In this document: positions 10,504 through 22,336 of the stretch, piece after piece | Numbering within the stretch: position 1 is the first letter of the stretch | How the letters are laid out: each line of letters begins with the position of its first letter | Source: Pantoea piersonii | GTDB lineage: Bacteria > Pseudomonadota > Gammaproteobacteria > Enterobacterales > Enterobacteriaceae | Direction of reading: 5' to 3' | DNA length: 64,000 nt | Assembly: GCF_003612015.1 (NCBI RefSeq) | Contig: NZ_RARB01000003.1 | Location: 84,023-148,022, forward strand | Translations under genes and position numbers: made by a program | The notes under the pieces: model-generated | Seen by the model: the letters and a program-made list of their open reading frames with translations, nothing else | Databases searched by the model: none | Told to the model about the DNA's origin: nothing

Positions 10504-12308
10504 CAGTAAACGTCTCGTTGATAACGGCGCTCAATGCGCAGCTCACTTAAAAATTCGTCGGCCGTTTCACGATCCATTGCGCCGTGTTCGACCACCACAT
10601 CCAGCAGTGCCTGCTCGACATCTTTCGCCATACGGTTGGCGTCGCCGCAGACATAAATATGCGCGCCCTCTTCGATCCAGCGCCACACCTCCGCCCCGCT
10701 GGCGCGGATTTTGTCCTGTACGTATACCTTCTGCTCCTGGTCGCGCGACCAGGCGAGATCGATACGGGTCAGCAGGCCCTCTTTTACGTACTGCTGCCAT
10801 TCAACCTGATAAAGGAAATCTTCGGTGAAGTGCGGATTGCCGAAGAAAAGCCAGTTTTTGCCGGTGGCGCCGTCATGGTCGCGCTGCTGCATAAAGGCAC
10901 GGAACGGCGCGATGCCAGTGCCCGGCCCGATCATAATGACCGGCGCGTCAGGGTTGGCGGGCAGACGGAAGTTATCGTTGTGCTCGATAAAGACGCGGAT
11001 CGCCGCATCCTCTTCCAGACGGTCGGCCAGATAGCTGGAAGCGCCGCCTGCGCGGGCGCGGCCGTCGATATCGAAACGCACCGCGCCAACGGTAATGTGG
11101 ACTTCGGTTTCATTCTCCGCCTGCGACGAGGCGATAGAGTAGAGACGCGGCGTCAGCGGACGCAGCAGCGTGGTCAGCTGCTCGGCGTTGAGTTCGGTCG
11201 GCGCGTTTCGCACCATATCGACGATGGGGAACGTCTGCGCGTAGTGCTGCAGCTTCGCCTTGTCGCCCACCAGCGCCAGCAGGGTTTCGTTGCGCGACAG
11301 CGCGGCGTACTGCTCAACAATCTGCGCGGTATTGACCGTCAGTTCGAAATGCTTTTGCAGCGCCTCGCTGAGCGGCAGGGTATCGTTTTCGATCTGCACC
11401 GGCTCGTCGCCTTTCAGCCACAGCAGGCTCAGCAGTTCGGCGACCAGTTCAGGATCGTTTTCATACCAGACCCCCAGCGCGTCGCCCGGCTGGTAGCGCA
11501 GGCCCGAATCGCCCAGGTCGATTTCGATATGACGTACATCTTTATCGGAGTGACGGCCGGTGATTTTCTGGTTCAGCGCAAAGCTGGCGGTCAGCGGCGC
11601 CTCTTTAGTGTAGGGACTGCTGTGTACTTCATTGAAGCTGCCCGTCGCGTTGGCGATCGCCTGCGCCGGCGTCTCGCTCGGCACGCGCTGTTTCAGCACC
11701 TCTACCAGCGCGCGACGCCACTCAGCCGCCGCTTCAGCGAAATCAACGTCGGCATCGACGCGGGCCAGCAGGCGCTCTGCGCCCAGCTCAGCCAGACGGC
11801 CATCAAAATCTTTGCCCGCTTTGCTAAAGAATTCATATGAGGTGTCGCCGAGGCCCAGCACCGCAAAGGCGGTGCCATCCAGCTTCGGCGCTTTTTTCGA
11901 CATCAGGAATTTATGCAGTGCCACCGCCTCTTCCGGCGGATCGCCTTCGCCCTGGGTGGAGGTCACCACCACCAGCAGCTTCTCCTGGGCGATCTGCTTG
12001 AATTTGTAATCGCCGGCGTTGACCAGCTTCACGTTCAGCTTCGCCGCCTGCAGATCGTCGCGCAGCTGCTCCGCGACGCGGCGCGCGTTACCGGTTTGCG
12101 ACGCCGAGATCAGCGTAATCGCCGGGATCTCCGCTGCCGCTGGCGCGCTGGCCGCGACGCTGCCGGGCGTCTGATTAATCATTCCCCAAAAATAGCCCGA
12201 GATCCACGCCAGCTGGGTGGGAGAAAAATCAGTCGTTGCCGCCTGTAAGCGCGCAAGTTGCTCCGGGTTAAGCGGGAGCAGAGAGCCTGGGGGTGCCTGA
12301 GTCGTCAT
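10503..12308 (-). CDS. cysJ: sulfite reductase flavoprotein alpha-component
   Basis: CysJ passes electrons from NADPH through FAD and FMN to CysI. Domains in order: flavodoxin-like FMN domain ([15 protein letters not shown], about residues 65-205), a connecting FAD domain ([17 protein letters not shown]) and an NADPH domain ([33 protein letters not shown]). It ends in the family's aromatic tail. Length 601 aa matches E. coli (599). It is the first gene of cysJIH, divergent from queD, with a candidate CysB site about 100 bp upstream. Confidence 0.98.
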   Translation of the reverse strand: MTTQAPPGSLLPLNPEQLARLQAATTDFSPTQLAWISGYFWGMINQTPGSVAASAPAAAEIPAITLISASQTGNARRVAEQLRDDLQAAKLNVKLVNAGDYKFKQIAQEKLLVVVTSTQGEGDPPEEAVALHKFLMSKKAPKLDGTAFAVLGLGDTSYEFFSKAGKDFDGRLAELGAERLLARVDADVDFAEAAAEWRRALVEVLKQRVPSETPAQAIANATGSFNEVHSSPYTKEAPLTASFALNQKITGRHSDKDVRHIEIDLGDSGLRYQPGDALGVWYENDPELVAELLSLLWLKGDEPVQIENDTLPLSEALQKHFELTVNTAQIVEQYAALSRNETLLALVGDKAKLQHYAQTFPIVDMVRNAPTELNAEQLTTLLRPLTPRLYSIASSQAENETEVHITVGAVRFDIDGRARAGGASSYLADRLEEDAAIRVFIEHNDNFRLPANPDAPVIMIGPGTGIAPFRAFMQQRDHDGATGKNWLFFGNPHFTEDFLYQVEWQQYVKEGLLTRIDLAWSRDQEQKVYVQDKIRASGAEVWRWIEEGAHIYVCGDANRMAKDVEQALLDVVVEHGAMDRETADEFLSELRIERRYQRDVY

Positions 12309-12405
12309 CGCGTTAAAAATTCCAGTATCTGAAGTCCGGACGGTAAAGTAGCGGGAAGAGTGGTAGGTTACCGGCCCGCATATTAACGATTAAATACGGC
12401 TTCGA

Positions 12406-12426
12406 CATAATTAATAACCAAAATGA
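12406..12426 (-). promoter_or_regulatory. candidate CysB site upstream of cysJIH
   Basis: Minus-strand CATTTTGGTTATTAATTAT lies about 100 bp upstream of cysJ in the AT-rich cysJ-queD intergenic region. It resembles a stretch upstream of cysG. Known CysB sites of cysJIH occupy this position in enterobacteria. The motif is degenerate, so the call rests on position plus the match to the cysG site. Confidence 0.35.
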
Positions 12427-12604
12427 CTAAGCGGTTTTTCTGGTAGTTATAATCAGTAAAACTGGTAATGAAAGGCGTTATTTATCAAATCTTTAATGGA
12501 TTATATCTTCTAACGTTTGGCAAAAATTAGCTGTTCTGGCGCGACAGATGCGAAAATTCCGTATTTCAGGTAGAATTCCCCGGTTTTTAAGCCTGAGAGC
12601 CATT

Positions 12605-12964
12605 ATGTCTACCACACTGTTTAAAGAGTTCCAGTTCGAAGCCGCTCACCATTTGCCTAACGTCCCGGAAGGACACAAATGCGGACGCCTGCATGGCCAT
12701 TCGTTTCTGGTGCGTCTGGAAATTACCGGCGAAGTGGATGCGCATACCGGCTGGGTGATGGATTTCGCCGAACTCAAAGCGGCGTTTAAGCCCCTTTATG
12801 ACCGCCTCGATCACCACTATCTGAACGAGATCCCCGGCCTGGAAAATCCCACCAGCGAAGTGCTGGCGAAATGGATCTGGGATGAGATGAAGCCACTGCT
12901 GCCTGAGCTGAGCGCGGTAATGATCAAAGAGACCTGTACGGCGGGCTGCGTCTATAAAGGTTAA
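12605..12964 (+). CDS. queD: 6-carboxytetrahydropterin synthase QueD
   Basis: QueD converts dihydroneopterin triphosphate to 6-carboxy-tetrahydropterin, the step before QueE in queuosine synthesis. The zinc histidines are in FEAAHHLP and CGRLHGHSF (H-x-H), and the catalytic Cys is in [19 protein letters not shown] and the C-terminal [10 protein letters not shown] are also typical. Start ATG 12605 gives 119 aa, the usual length. An upstream in-frame ATG (12548) would add 19 residues not found in the family. It is transcribed divergently from cysJ. No PreQ1 riboswitch fold was seen upstream. Confidence 0.96.
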   Translation: MSTTLFKEFQFEAAHHLPNVPEGHKCGRLHGHSFLVRLEITGEVDAHTGWVMDFAELKAAFKPLYDRLDHHYLNEIPGLENPTSEVLAKWIWDEMKPLLPELSAVMIKETCTAGCVYKG

Positions 12965-12973
12965 TCCCCGCCA

Positions 12974-12993
12974 GGGCTGTGGTCGCACAGCCC
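12974..12993 (+). terminator. hairpin after queD
   Basis: GGGCTGTG (12974-12981) and CACAGCCC (12986-12993) form a perfect 8-bp stem with a 4-nt loop, 10 nt after the queD stop. The following sequence (gcaacttct) is only weakly U-rich, so termination strength is uncertain. Confidence 0.5.
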
Positions 12994-13090
12994 GCAACTT
13001 CTGCTACGCTTCTTTATGCCCGCGTCATCTCTCTGTCATCTGCCCCCTCTACGTTGTCCTCTCCTTCATTAAAGATCAAGAGAATCAACG

Positions 13091-13687
13091 ATGAAACTGA
13101 AATCCCTTGCCGCCATCGCGCTGCTTTTCACTGCCTCTGCCGCCGTTCAGGCGCAAAACGTGCTCGACTTTCCCCAGCCGGAAAACGTGCCGGATGAGTT
13201 CTATGCCGTCACCGAGATCCCGGCGGGCGGCATCATCAAATATGAGACTGACGCCAAAACCGGCTTTATCGTGGCGGATCGCTTTCAGTCGATGCCGGTA
13301 GCCTACCCGGCTAACTACGGCTCTCTGACCCAGTCGCTGGGCGGCGACAACGATCCGCTCGACGTGATCTTCTACACCCGCGCGCCGCTGCAGCCGGGCA
13401 CGCTGATCAAACTGCGCGCCATTGGCGTGCTGAAGATGATCGACGGCGGCGAAGTAGACGATAAGATCGTCGCGGTGCCGACCAGCAAGATCGATCCCAC
13501 CTGGGATGACGTTAAAAGCATGAGCGATCTGCCGAAGATTGAACAGGAGCGTCTGGAAGCCTTTTTCCGCGTCTATAAGCAACTGCCGGACGGCCGCAAG
13601 AAGGTCGAGCTAAAGGGTTTTGAAAGCGCCGATGTGGCGAAGAACGAGATTAAGCAGGCGTTTGACGCCTATAAAGCGAAGCAGTAA
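13091..13687 (+). CDS. secreted (periplasmic) family I inorganic pyrophosphatase
   Basis: A soluble family I pyrophosphatase with an N-terminal export signal. Residues 1-21 (MKLKSLAAIALLFTASAAVQA) form a signal peptide with an AVQA cleavage site. The mature part keeps the active-site signature GGDNDPLDV, KYETDAKTGFIVADR, the YPANYG block and VLKMIDGGEVDDKIVAVP with the metal-binding Asp and Lys residues. It ends in KGFESADVAKNEIKQAF. Length 198 aa with signal. The ordinary cytoplasmic Ppa has no signal, so this is a second, probably periplasmic enzyme hydrolysing PPi. It sits alone between queD and queE with its own AAGATCAAGAGA-type leader. Export is inferred from the signal. Confidence 0.88.
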   Translation: MKLKSLAAIALLFTASAAVQAQNVLDFPQPENVPDEFYAVTEIPAGGIIKYETDAKTGFIVADRFQSMPVAYPANYGSLTQSLGGDNDPLDVIFYTRAPLQPGTLIKLRAIGVLKMIDGGEVDDKIVAVPTSKIDPTWDDVKSMSDLPKIEQERLEAFFRVYKQLPDGRKKVELKGFESADVAKNEIKQAFDAYKAKQ

Positions 13688-13694
13688 TGGGAGC

Positions 13695-13715
13695 GGGCGG
13701 CGCGCAGCGCCGCCC
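13695..13715. terminator. GC-rich hairpin between convergent pyrophosphatase gene and queE
   Basis: Perfect 9-bp arms GGGCGGCGC (13695-13703) and GCGCCGCCC (13707-13715) with a 3-nt loop lie between two convergent genes. No U-tract follows on either strand. It may act as a transcription barrier or mRNA end rather than a classical intrinsic terminator. Confidence 0.45.
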
Positions 13716-13727
13716 TGCTCTCCGCCG

Positions 13728-14399
13728 TCAGGCGATATTAAGATACTTGTGGGTCTGCATAGATAAGCGCCAGTTGCGCGCGATGCAGGTTTCAATACAG
13801 AGTTTTGTCGCCGCCTCTTTGCGGCTGATGGGCTGCAGCGCAATAATGCGCTGTTTGCTGTCGCTCAGCGTCGCCAGCAGTTCGTCCAGCGCCTCTACGT
13901 CGCGCTCGCGCGCCACCGGATGTTTGATCTCATCCGCACGCTGTAGCGCCTGCGCCAGCACATCATAGCCGCCGCGCATATTCACCTTCGGCGATACCGT
14001 CACCCAGGTTCGCTCAGAGCAGCGCACTTCATGCGTGCCGCTGGTTTCGATCTGGCACTGAAAGCCCTGCGCTTCCAGCGCCGTGGTCAGCGGGCGCAGA
14101 TCGTAAATCGACGGCTCGCCGCCGGTGATCACCACATGGCGCGCCGTCCAGCCCTGGCGCTGAATAGTCTCCAGCAGCAGCGTCGCATCGGCGTTGCCCC
14201 AGGCATCGCTCTCAACCGTTTTCACCAGAATATCGCCCAGCGCCGTTTCCCGATCGGCCCGTTTTTCCCAGGTATGTTTGGTATCACACCAGCTACAACC
14301 TACCGGACATCCCTGTAAGCGGATAAAGATGGCCGGGACGCCGGTATAGAATCCTTCTCCCTGCAGCGTCTGGAACATTTCGTTAATCGGGTATTGCAT
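13728..14399 (-). CDS. queE: 7-carboxy-7-deazaguanine synthase QueE
   Basis: Radical SAM enzyme that turns 6-carboxytetrahydropterin into 7-carboxy-7-deazaguanine for queuosine. The cluster motif is GCPVGCSWCDTKHTW (C-x3-C-x2-C) near residue 31, followed by VVITGGEPSIYDL and SPKVNMRGGYDVL. Start ATG 14399 gives 223 aa, the E. coli length, with MQYPINEMFQTLQGEGFYTG at the N terminus; a longer open frame adds 21 unrelated residues. It lies convergent to the secreted pyrophosphatase and separate from queD, but both act in one pathway. Confidence 0.97.
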   Translation of the reverse strand: MQYPINEMFQTLQGEGFYTGVPAIFIRLQGCPVGCSWCDTKHTWEKRADRETALGDILVKTVESDAWGNADATLLLETIQRQGWTARHVVITGGEPSIYDLRPLTTALEAQGFQCQIETSGTHEVRCSERTWVTVSPKVNMRGGYDVLAQALQRADEIKHPVARERDVEALDELLATLSDSKQRIIALQPISRKEAATKLCIETCIARNWRLSMQTHKYLNIA

Positions 14400-14505
14400 T
14401 ACGGACTCGCTAGAAAAAAACAGGGCGCTGATTATGGCAGATTTGTCGCGCAGCTCAACCACGCGTCGTGCCTTTTCTCAGTGCCAGCCCCACATCAATA
14501 AAGCA

Positions 14506-14530
14506 AAAGCCCCGCACAAGGCGGGGCTTT
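14506..14530 (-). terminator. rho-independent terminator of eno
   Basis: Perfect 10-bp arms AAAGCCCCGC and GCGGGGCTTT (14506-14515 and 14521-14530) with a 5-nt loop lie 43 bp after the eno stop. On the minus strand the stem runs into TTTTGCTTT, a good U-tract. Confidence 0.88.
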
Positions 14531-14573
14531 ATATATCAGGCGAATGCCGTCCGCGGACGGCATTGACAGGCGA

Positions 14574-15893
<1,320 letters not shown>

Positions 15894-15913
15894 TTAGTCA
15901 ATCCTAAGACAAA

Positions 15914-15938
15914 CAACGCGCGAGAAGTTCGCGCGTTG
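15914..15938 (-). terminator. hairpin between pyrG and eno
   Basis: Perfect 10-bp arms CAACGCGCGA (15914-15923) and TCGCGCGTTG (15929-15938), loop 5 nt. On the minus strand the stem is followed by TTTGTCTT. It lies 11 bp after the pyrG stop and 42 bp before the eno start, so it is a partial terminator or processing hairpin controlling pyrG-eno read-through. Confidence 0.75.
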
Positions 15939-15948
15939 CTCGTGAAAC

Positions 15949-17601
<1,653 letters not shown>

Positions 17602-17815
17602 TTAGGTTTAAAGACGGTGGAATAACCAGGACGGGAAAACAGTATACCTGAAACCCCTGTCAGCCACAATTGATGAATCACCGCCATCCTCCAACGCATT
17701 GCAGCGGGTAACATAGCGGATAGCTGACGAGGAAATGTTGACGCAGGTCACAACTTTTTTCTTGCGCTGAATCGAGTAAGCGCGACCGGCTAAATAGTAT
17801 GCACTGCTGGAATAA

Positions 17816-18604
17816 TCAGCGTTTTTCTGCGGCTTTAACCTGCTGCCAGGCCGCCTCCATCTGTTCCAGCGTCGCCTCCGGCATGCGCAGCCCCTGCGCG
17901 GCGATAATCGCCTCTACCGCGCGGAAGCGGCGCTCAAATTTGTCGTTCGCTTTTTGCAGCGCGGTTTCCGCTTTGCTGCCCAGATGGCGCGACAGATTGA
18001 CCGTGGCGAACAGCAGATCGCCTATCTCCTCTTCCAGCTTGAGCGGATCGATGGTCGCCTGCTGCGCCTCGTGCATCACCTCGTCGATCTCTTCGTGCAC
18101 CTTATCCAGCACCGGCCCGATCGCGGTCCAGTCAAAGCCGACGTTATGGCAGCGCTTCTGGATTTTATGAGCGCGCATCAGTGCCGGCAGCGCTTTAGGA
18201 ATATCGTCAAGCGCCGAATGCTGCGCCTTTTCCGCCCGCTCTGCGCCTTTGATCGCCTCCCAGTTCTTCAGCACCTCAGCGCTGTTCTCCACGCTGGCGT
18301 CGCCGAAAATATGAGGATGGCGGCGCTCCAGCTTGTCGCTGATGGCGTCGCAGATATCGTTAAAGGTAAAGCGATCCTGTTCGCTGGCCATCTGCGCGTA
18401 AAACACCACCTGAAACAGCAGATCGCCCAGCTCGCCGCGCAGATCGTCGAAGTCTTCGCGCTGGATGGCATCCAGCACTTCATAGGTCTCTTCCAGCGTA
18501 TAGGGGGCGATAGAGGCGAAAGTCTGCTCGCGATCCCACGGGCAGCCGCGTTGCGGATCGCGCAGGGTTTGCATAATGCCCAGCAGGCGATCGAGTGAGC
18601 TCAT
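17816..18604 (-). CDS. mazG: nucleoside triphosphate pyrophosphohydrolase MazG
   Basis: MazG hydrolyses NTPs and dNTPs to monophosphate and PPi and is linked to lowering ppGpp. All-alpha, with two tandem MazG domains: the first has CPWDREQTFASIAPYTLEE and the EExxE-type helices DLRGELGDLLFQVVFYA; the second has LKLEEEIGDLLFATVNLSRH. Start ATG 18604 gives 262 aa and has AAGGATT upstream; the open frame extends 18 codons further without a ribosome site. It is immediately downstream of relA on the same strand, the normal arrangement. Confidence 0.97.
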   Translation of the reverse strand: MSSLDRLLGIMQTLRDPQRGCPWDREQTFASIAPYTLEETYEVLDAIQREDFDDLRGELGDLLFQVVFYAQMASEQDRFTFNDICDAISDKLERRHPHIFGDASVENSAEVLKNWEAIKGAERAEKAQHSALDDIPKALPALMRAHKIQKRCHNVGFDWTAIGPVLDKVHEEIDEVMHEAQQATIDPLKLEEEIGDLLFATVNLSRHLGSKAETALQKANDKFERRFRAVEAIIAAQGLRMPEATLEQMEAAWQQVKAAEKR

Positions 18605-18667
18605 AGTTAATCCTTTTAAAACACGGGGATGAAAGTGCAGGGATGAGCGCGCGCTCATCCCGCAAAA

Positions 18668-20899
18668 TCAGTGAAGACGTCGGGCGTCGATGATATCAGG
18701 CACCTGGTTCAGCCGCGACAGCACGCGGCCCAGCACCTGCTGATTGTAGATTTCAATATCCATATCGATCGTAGCCAGCTGCTTTCTGGTGTCGCTGCGG
18801 CTGGAGACGCCCAGTACATTGACCTTCTCGTTGGCGAGAATGGTAGTGATATCGCGCAGCAGTCCGCTGCGATCGTTGGCGGTAACGCGCACCACCAGCG
18901 AGTAGCCGCTGGAGTAGCTTTCGCCCCACACCGCATCGACGATGCGTTCCGGCGCATGGGCGCTCAGCTCCGCCAGCTGGTCGCAGTCGGCGCGGTGAAT
19001 AGAGATGCCGCGCCCCTGGGTGATAAAGCCGACGATATCGTCTCCTGGAATGGGCTGGCAGCAGCGCGCGATATGGTGCATCAGGTTGCCGACGCCTTCG
19101 ACCACCACGCGGCCGCTCTCTTTGCGCGACGGCGGCGAGTAGTTTTTCTGCGTCAGCTGGCGCAGCGCCTCGCGATCTTCCTCTTCCGCGCTCGGCTTGT
19201 TGAGCTTCGCCTGCAGGAAGTTCACCATCTGGTTAAGGCGAATATCACCGCCGCCGATCGCCGCCAGCAGTTCATCCAGCGAGGTGACGTTATAGCGCGG
19301 CAGCAGCAGTTTTTCCGCTTCACGCAGGCTGATATCGAGCTGGTTGAGTTCGCTGTCGAGGATCTGACGCCCCGCGGCGATATTTTTGTCGCGATCCTGC
19401 TTGCGGAACCAGTTATGGATCTTGGCGCGTCCGCGGCTGGTGGTGATATAGCCGAGGTTCGGATTCAGCCAGTCGCGGCTCGGATTCGGCTGCTTCTGGG
19501 TAATAACTTCGACCTGATCGCCCATCTGCAGCTGATAGGTAAAGGGCACAATGCGGCCGCCGATCTTGGCACCGATGCAGCGGTGGCCGATATCGCTGTG
19601 AATATGGTAGGCGAAGTCGAGAGGCGTGGAGCCTGCGGGCAGATCCACCACGTCGCCTTTTGGAGTAAAGACGTAAACGCGATCGTCGAACACCTGACTG
19701 CGCACCTCTTCCAGCATCTCGCCGGAGTCGGACATCTCTTCCTGCCAGGCGATCAGCTTACGCAGCCAGGCGATGCGCTCTTCGTGTCCGGAGGCGCCGC
19801 GCGCGCTGCCGGTGGTCGGCCCCTCTTTATATTTCCAGTGCGCGGCCACGCCCAGCTCCGCGTCTTCATGCATCTGACGAGTACGGATCTGGATTTCCAC
19901 GGTTTTGCCTTTTGGCCCGAGCACCACGGTATGGATCGACTGATAGCCGTTCGGCTTGGGATTGGCGACATAGTCGTCAAACTCCGCCGGCAGATGGCGA
20001 TAGAGCGTATGCACGATGCCGAGCGCGCCGTAGCAGTCCTGCAGGCGCTCGGCGACGATGCGCACCGCGCGCACGTCGAACAGCTCGTCAAACGCCAGCG
20101 ACTTCTTCTGCATCTTGCGCCAGATGCTGTAGATATGTTTCGGTCGACCGTAAACCTCGGCGCGCACGCCCTCTTTCACCATCTCTTTGCGCAGCGAATC
20201 GACAAAGTTCTCGATGTACTGTTCGCGATCGATGCGGCGCTCGTGCAGCAGTTTGGCGATGCGTTTGTATTCGTCAGGGTGCAGATAGCGGAAGCAGTAA
20301 TCCTCCAGCTCCCATTTCAGCTGGCCGATGCCGAGACGGTTGGCGAGCGGCGCATAGATATTGGTGCTCTCTTTCGCCGCCAGCACGCGCTCATCTTCCG
20401 GCGCATCTTTCATTTCGCGCAGGTTCATGATGCGTTCCGCCAGCTTAATCACCACGCAGCGGAAATCTTCCACCATCGCCAGCAGCATGCGGCGCACGTT
20501 ATCCACCTGCTCGGAGGCCATCGAGTCGTTGTGGATCGCTTTGAGCTGACGAATGGCGTCCATATCGCGTACGCCGTGCACCAGCGTGACGATGCCGCTG
20601 CCGAAGGTTTCGCTCAGCTCCTCTTCGCTTACCACTTCCGCATTCGCCAGCGGGAAGATCAGCGCGGCGCAGGAGCTTTCGATATCCATACTGAGCATCG
20701 ACAGGATCTCTACCATTTCAATGCCGCGCCAGAGCAGCAGCGACTGATCGGGGTGATCCTTCGTCTGGGCTTCGCAATAGCGCCAGGTTTCAGCGATGCG
20801 TTCACATGATTGCGGGTTGGCAATGCCAAGAGTGGCGATCCACTGATCGAGAGCGAACTCTCCTGCCGTATTTAAATGCGCACTTCTGACCGCAACCAT
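18668..20899 (-). CDS. relA: GTP pyrophosphokinase RelA
   Basis: RelA makes (p)ppGpp from ATP and GDP or GTP on ribosomes stalled with uncharged tRNA. Domain order: a degenerate hydrolase region (about residues 1-190; the His-Asp pair is replaced, reading LVHGVRDMDAIRQLKA), the synthetase region (RPKHIYSIWRKMQKK, DVRAVRIVAERLQDCYGALG, PKPNGYQSIHTVV), TGS (VYVFTPKGDVVDLPAGSTPL), the Cys-rich region (RCCQPIPGDDIVGFITQGRG) and C-terminal ACT. Start ATG 20899 gives 743 aa and MVAVRSAHLNTAGEF as in E. coli. It precedes mazG and follows rlmD. Confidence 0.98.
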   Translation of the reverse strand: MVAVRSAHLNTAGEFALDQWIATLGIANPQSCERIAETWRYCEAQTKDHPDQSLLLWRGIEMVEILSMLSMDIESSCAALIFPLANAEVVSEEELSETFGSGIVTLVHGVRDMDAIRQLKAIHNDSMASEQVDNVRRMLLAMVEDFRCVVIKLAERIMNLREMKDAPEDERVLAAKESTNIYAPLANRLGIGQLKWELEDYCFRYLHPDEYKRIAKLLHERRIDREQYIENFVDSLRKEMVKEGVRAEVYGRPKHIYSIWRKMQKKSLAFDELFDVRAVRIVAERLQDCYGALGIVHTLYRHLPAEFDDYVANPKPNGYQSIHTVVLGPKGKTVEIQIRTRQMHEDAELGVAAHWKYKEGPTTGSARGASGHEERIAWLRKLIAWQEEMSDSGEMLEEVRSQVFDDRVYVFTPKGDVVDLPAGSTPLDFAYHIHSDIGHRCIGAKIGGRIVPFTYQLQMGDQVEVITQKQPNPSRDWLNPNLGYITTSRGRAKIHNWFRKQDRDKNIAAGRQILDSELNQLDISLREAEKLLLPRYNVTSLDELLAAIGGGDIRLNQMVNFLQAKLNKPSAEEEDREALRQLTQKNYSPPSRKESGRVVVEGVGNLMHHIARCCQPIPGDDIVGFITQGRGISIHRADCDQLAELSAHAPERIVDAVWGESYSSGYSLVVRVTANDRSGLLRDITTILANEKVNVLGVSSRSDTRKQLATIDMDIEIYNQQVLGRVLSRLNQVPDIIDARRLH

Positions 20900-20932
20900 A
20901 TCCTCTCCTGCCACAGCAGCATCAATTACTGC

Positions 20933-22249
20933 TTATGTTTTACTGAACAGCACCATGGATTCGAGATGACGGGTATGAGGGAACATATCCAGCATCGCGA
21001 CCCTTTCCAGATGGTAGCCCGCCGACAGCAATGTCTGGCTGTCGCGGGCAAGCGTTGTGGGATTACACGAAACATAGACCACGCGCTCCGGCGCAAGTTT
21101 AACCACATGCGCCATTACGCCCGCGGCCCCGGCGCGCGCCGGATCGAGCAATACCTTGTTAAATCCTTGCGCCGCCCACGGCTGACGCGCAACGTCTTCC
21201 TCCAGGTTGTGCTGGAAAAAGCGGACATTTTTAAGATTATTCAGCTGCGCATTATACGCTGCCTGCCGCACTAATGCTGCAACGCCCTCCACACCCACAA
21301 CATTTTGTACGAATTTTCCTACAGGGATCGTAAAGTTTCCCATGCCGCAAAAAAGATCCAGCACGCGGTCTTCCGGCTGAAGATCGAGCCAGGCTAACGC
21401 CTGCGCCACCATCTGCTGGTTGACGGCGTCGTTGACCTGAATAAAGTCCTGTGGACTAAAGGTGAGCCGCACCTCGCCCGAGTGGTAAAAAGGTTCGTCG
21501 CCGCGCACCTGCTCCAGCTCATCGCCGCCGCTGTCCAGGAACAGCATCAGGTTGTGCTCATGCGAAAAGCGTTCCAGTTTTTCCCGGTCGGCAGCGTGCA
21601 GCGCATCCAGGTGGCGCAGTACCATCAGCGGGCCGTTGTCCGCCAGCACCAGCTCAACGTGTCCCAGCCGGCTGGCGGCCTTCAGCGCGCTGAGACAGTC
21701 GCGCAGCGGCAGCAGCAACGCCTCAAGTTCGGGCGCCAGAATGGGGCATTCGCGAATCGCCACCAGATCGTTGCTCGCCTCCTGGCGAAACCCCATCTGC
21801 AGCTCGCGCGTTTTAGGCTGCCACTGCAAACCAAGCCGCGCGCGACGACGGTAGCCCCAGGCAGGCCCGGCGAGGATCGCGTCCACTGCGACGGTGCGCT
21901 GCGCCGCCTGGCTCAGCATGCGCGACAGCGCCGACGCTTTGCTGCGCTGCTGCAGCGGCTCGGCAGCGTGCTGCTGCTGGCAGCCGCCGCAGCGGGTAAA
22001 GTGCGGACAGCGCGGCTTGACGCGTTCCGGGCTGGTGCTTAACAGCCGCGTCGCTTTGCCGCGCGCGTACTGACGTTTCTCCTCCACCAGCGTCACTTCC
22101 GCCTGCTCGCCAGGCAGCGCGCCGCTGATAAACAGGGTCTTGCCCTGATGCCGCGCTACGCCCTGGCCAAAGGGATCGAGCTCGTCCACGGTGACGGTGA
22201 TGCGTTGCTTAGTCGTCACGCGCTGTTTTGCGGAGTAAAATTGCGCCAT
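20933..22249 (-). CDS. rlmD: 23S rRNA (uracil(1939)-C(5))-methyltransferase RlmD
   Basis: RlmD (RumA) methylates U1939 of 23S rRNA. An N-terminal TRAM domain ([20 protein letters not shown]) is followed by the 4Fe-4S cysteines in [14 protein letters not shown]. The SAM-binding motif is [25 protein letters not shown] is a signature of the family, and the catalytic Cys is in [15 protein letters not shown]. Length 438 aa is normal. It lies 33 bp upstream of relA on the same strand and is divergent from barA. Confidence 0.97.
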   Translation of the reverse strand: MAQFYSAKQRVTTKQRITVTVDELDPFGQGVARHQGKTLFISGALPGEQAEVTLVEEKRQYARGKATRLLSTSPERVKPRCPHFTRCGGCQQQHAAEPLQQRSKASALSRMLSQAAQRTVAVDAILAGPAWGYRRRARLGLQWQPKTRELQMGFRQEASNDLVAIRECPILAPELEALLLPLRDCLSALKAASRLGHVELVLADNGPLMVLRHLDALHAADREKLERFSHEHNLMLFLDSGGDELEQVRGDEPFYHSGEVRLTFSPQDFIQVNDAVNQQMVAQALAWLDLQPEDRVLDLFCGMGNFTIPVGKFVQNVVGVEGVAALVRQAAYNAQLNNLKNVRFFQHNLEEDVARQPWAAQGFNKVLLDPARAGAAGVMAHVVKLAPERVVYVSCNPTTLARDSQTLLSAGYHLERVAMLDMFPHTRHLESMVLFSKT

Positions 22250-22336
22250 AGTGTTTTACATTCTCAATAAAAATTCAGCGTGCGCGCGCTTCAACGCGGC
22301 ACAGGGATAACGGGCTGGCAAAAGCCGACGACTATT

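Noticed and set aside
12309..12604. PreQ1 riboswitch or small RNA in the cysJ-queD gap
   Set aside because: I found no PreQ1-type fold or terminator here; the AT-rich stretch is better explained by divergent promoters.
18671..20809. A 712-codon open frame on the plus strand over relA
   Set aside because: It is the antisense of relA; GC-rich codon bias opens the opposite frame. It has no domain or ribosome site. The same applies to long frames opposite aas (26533-28530), the molybdoenzyme (46132-48105), barA (23357-24856) and cysJ (10584-11840).
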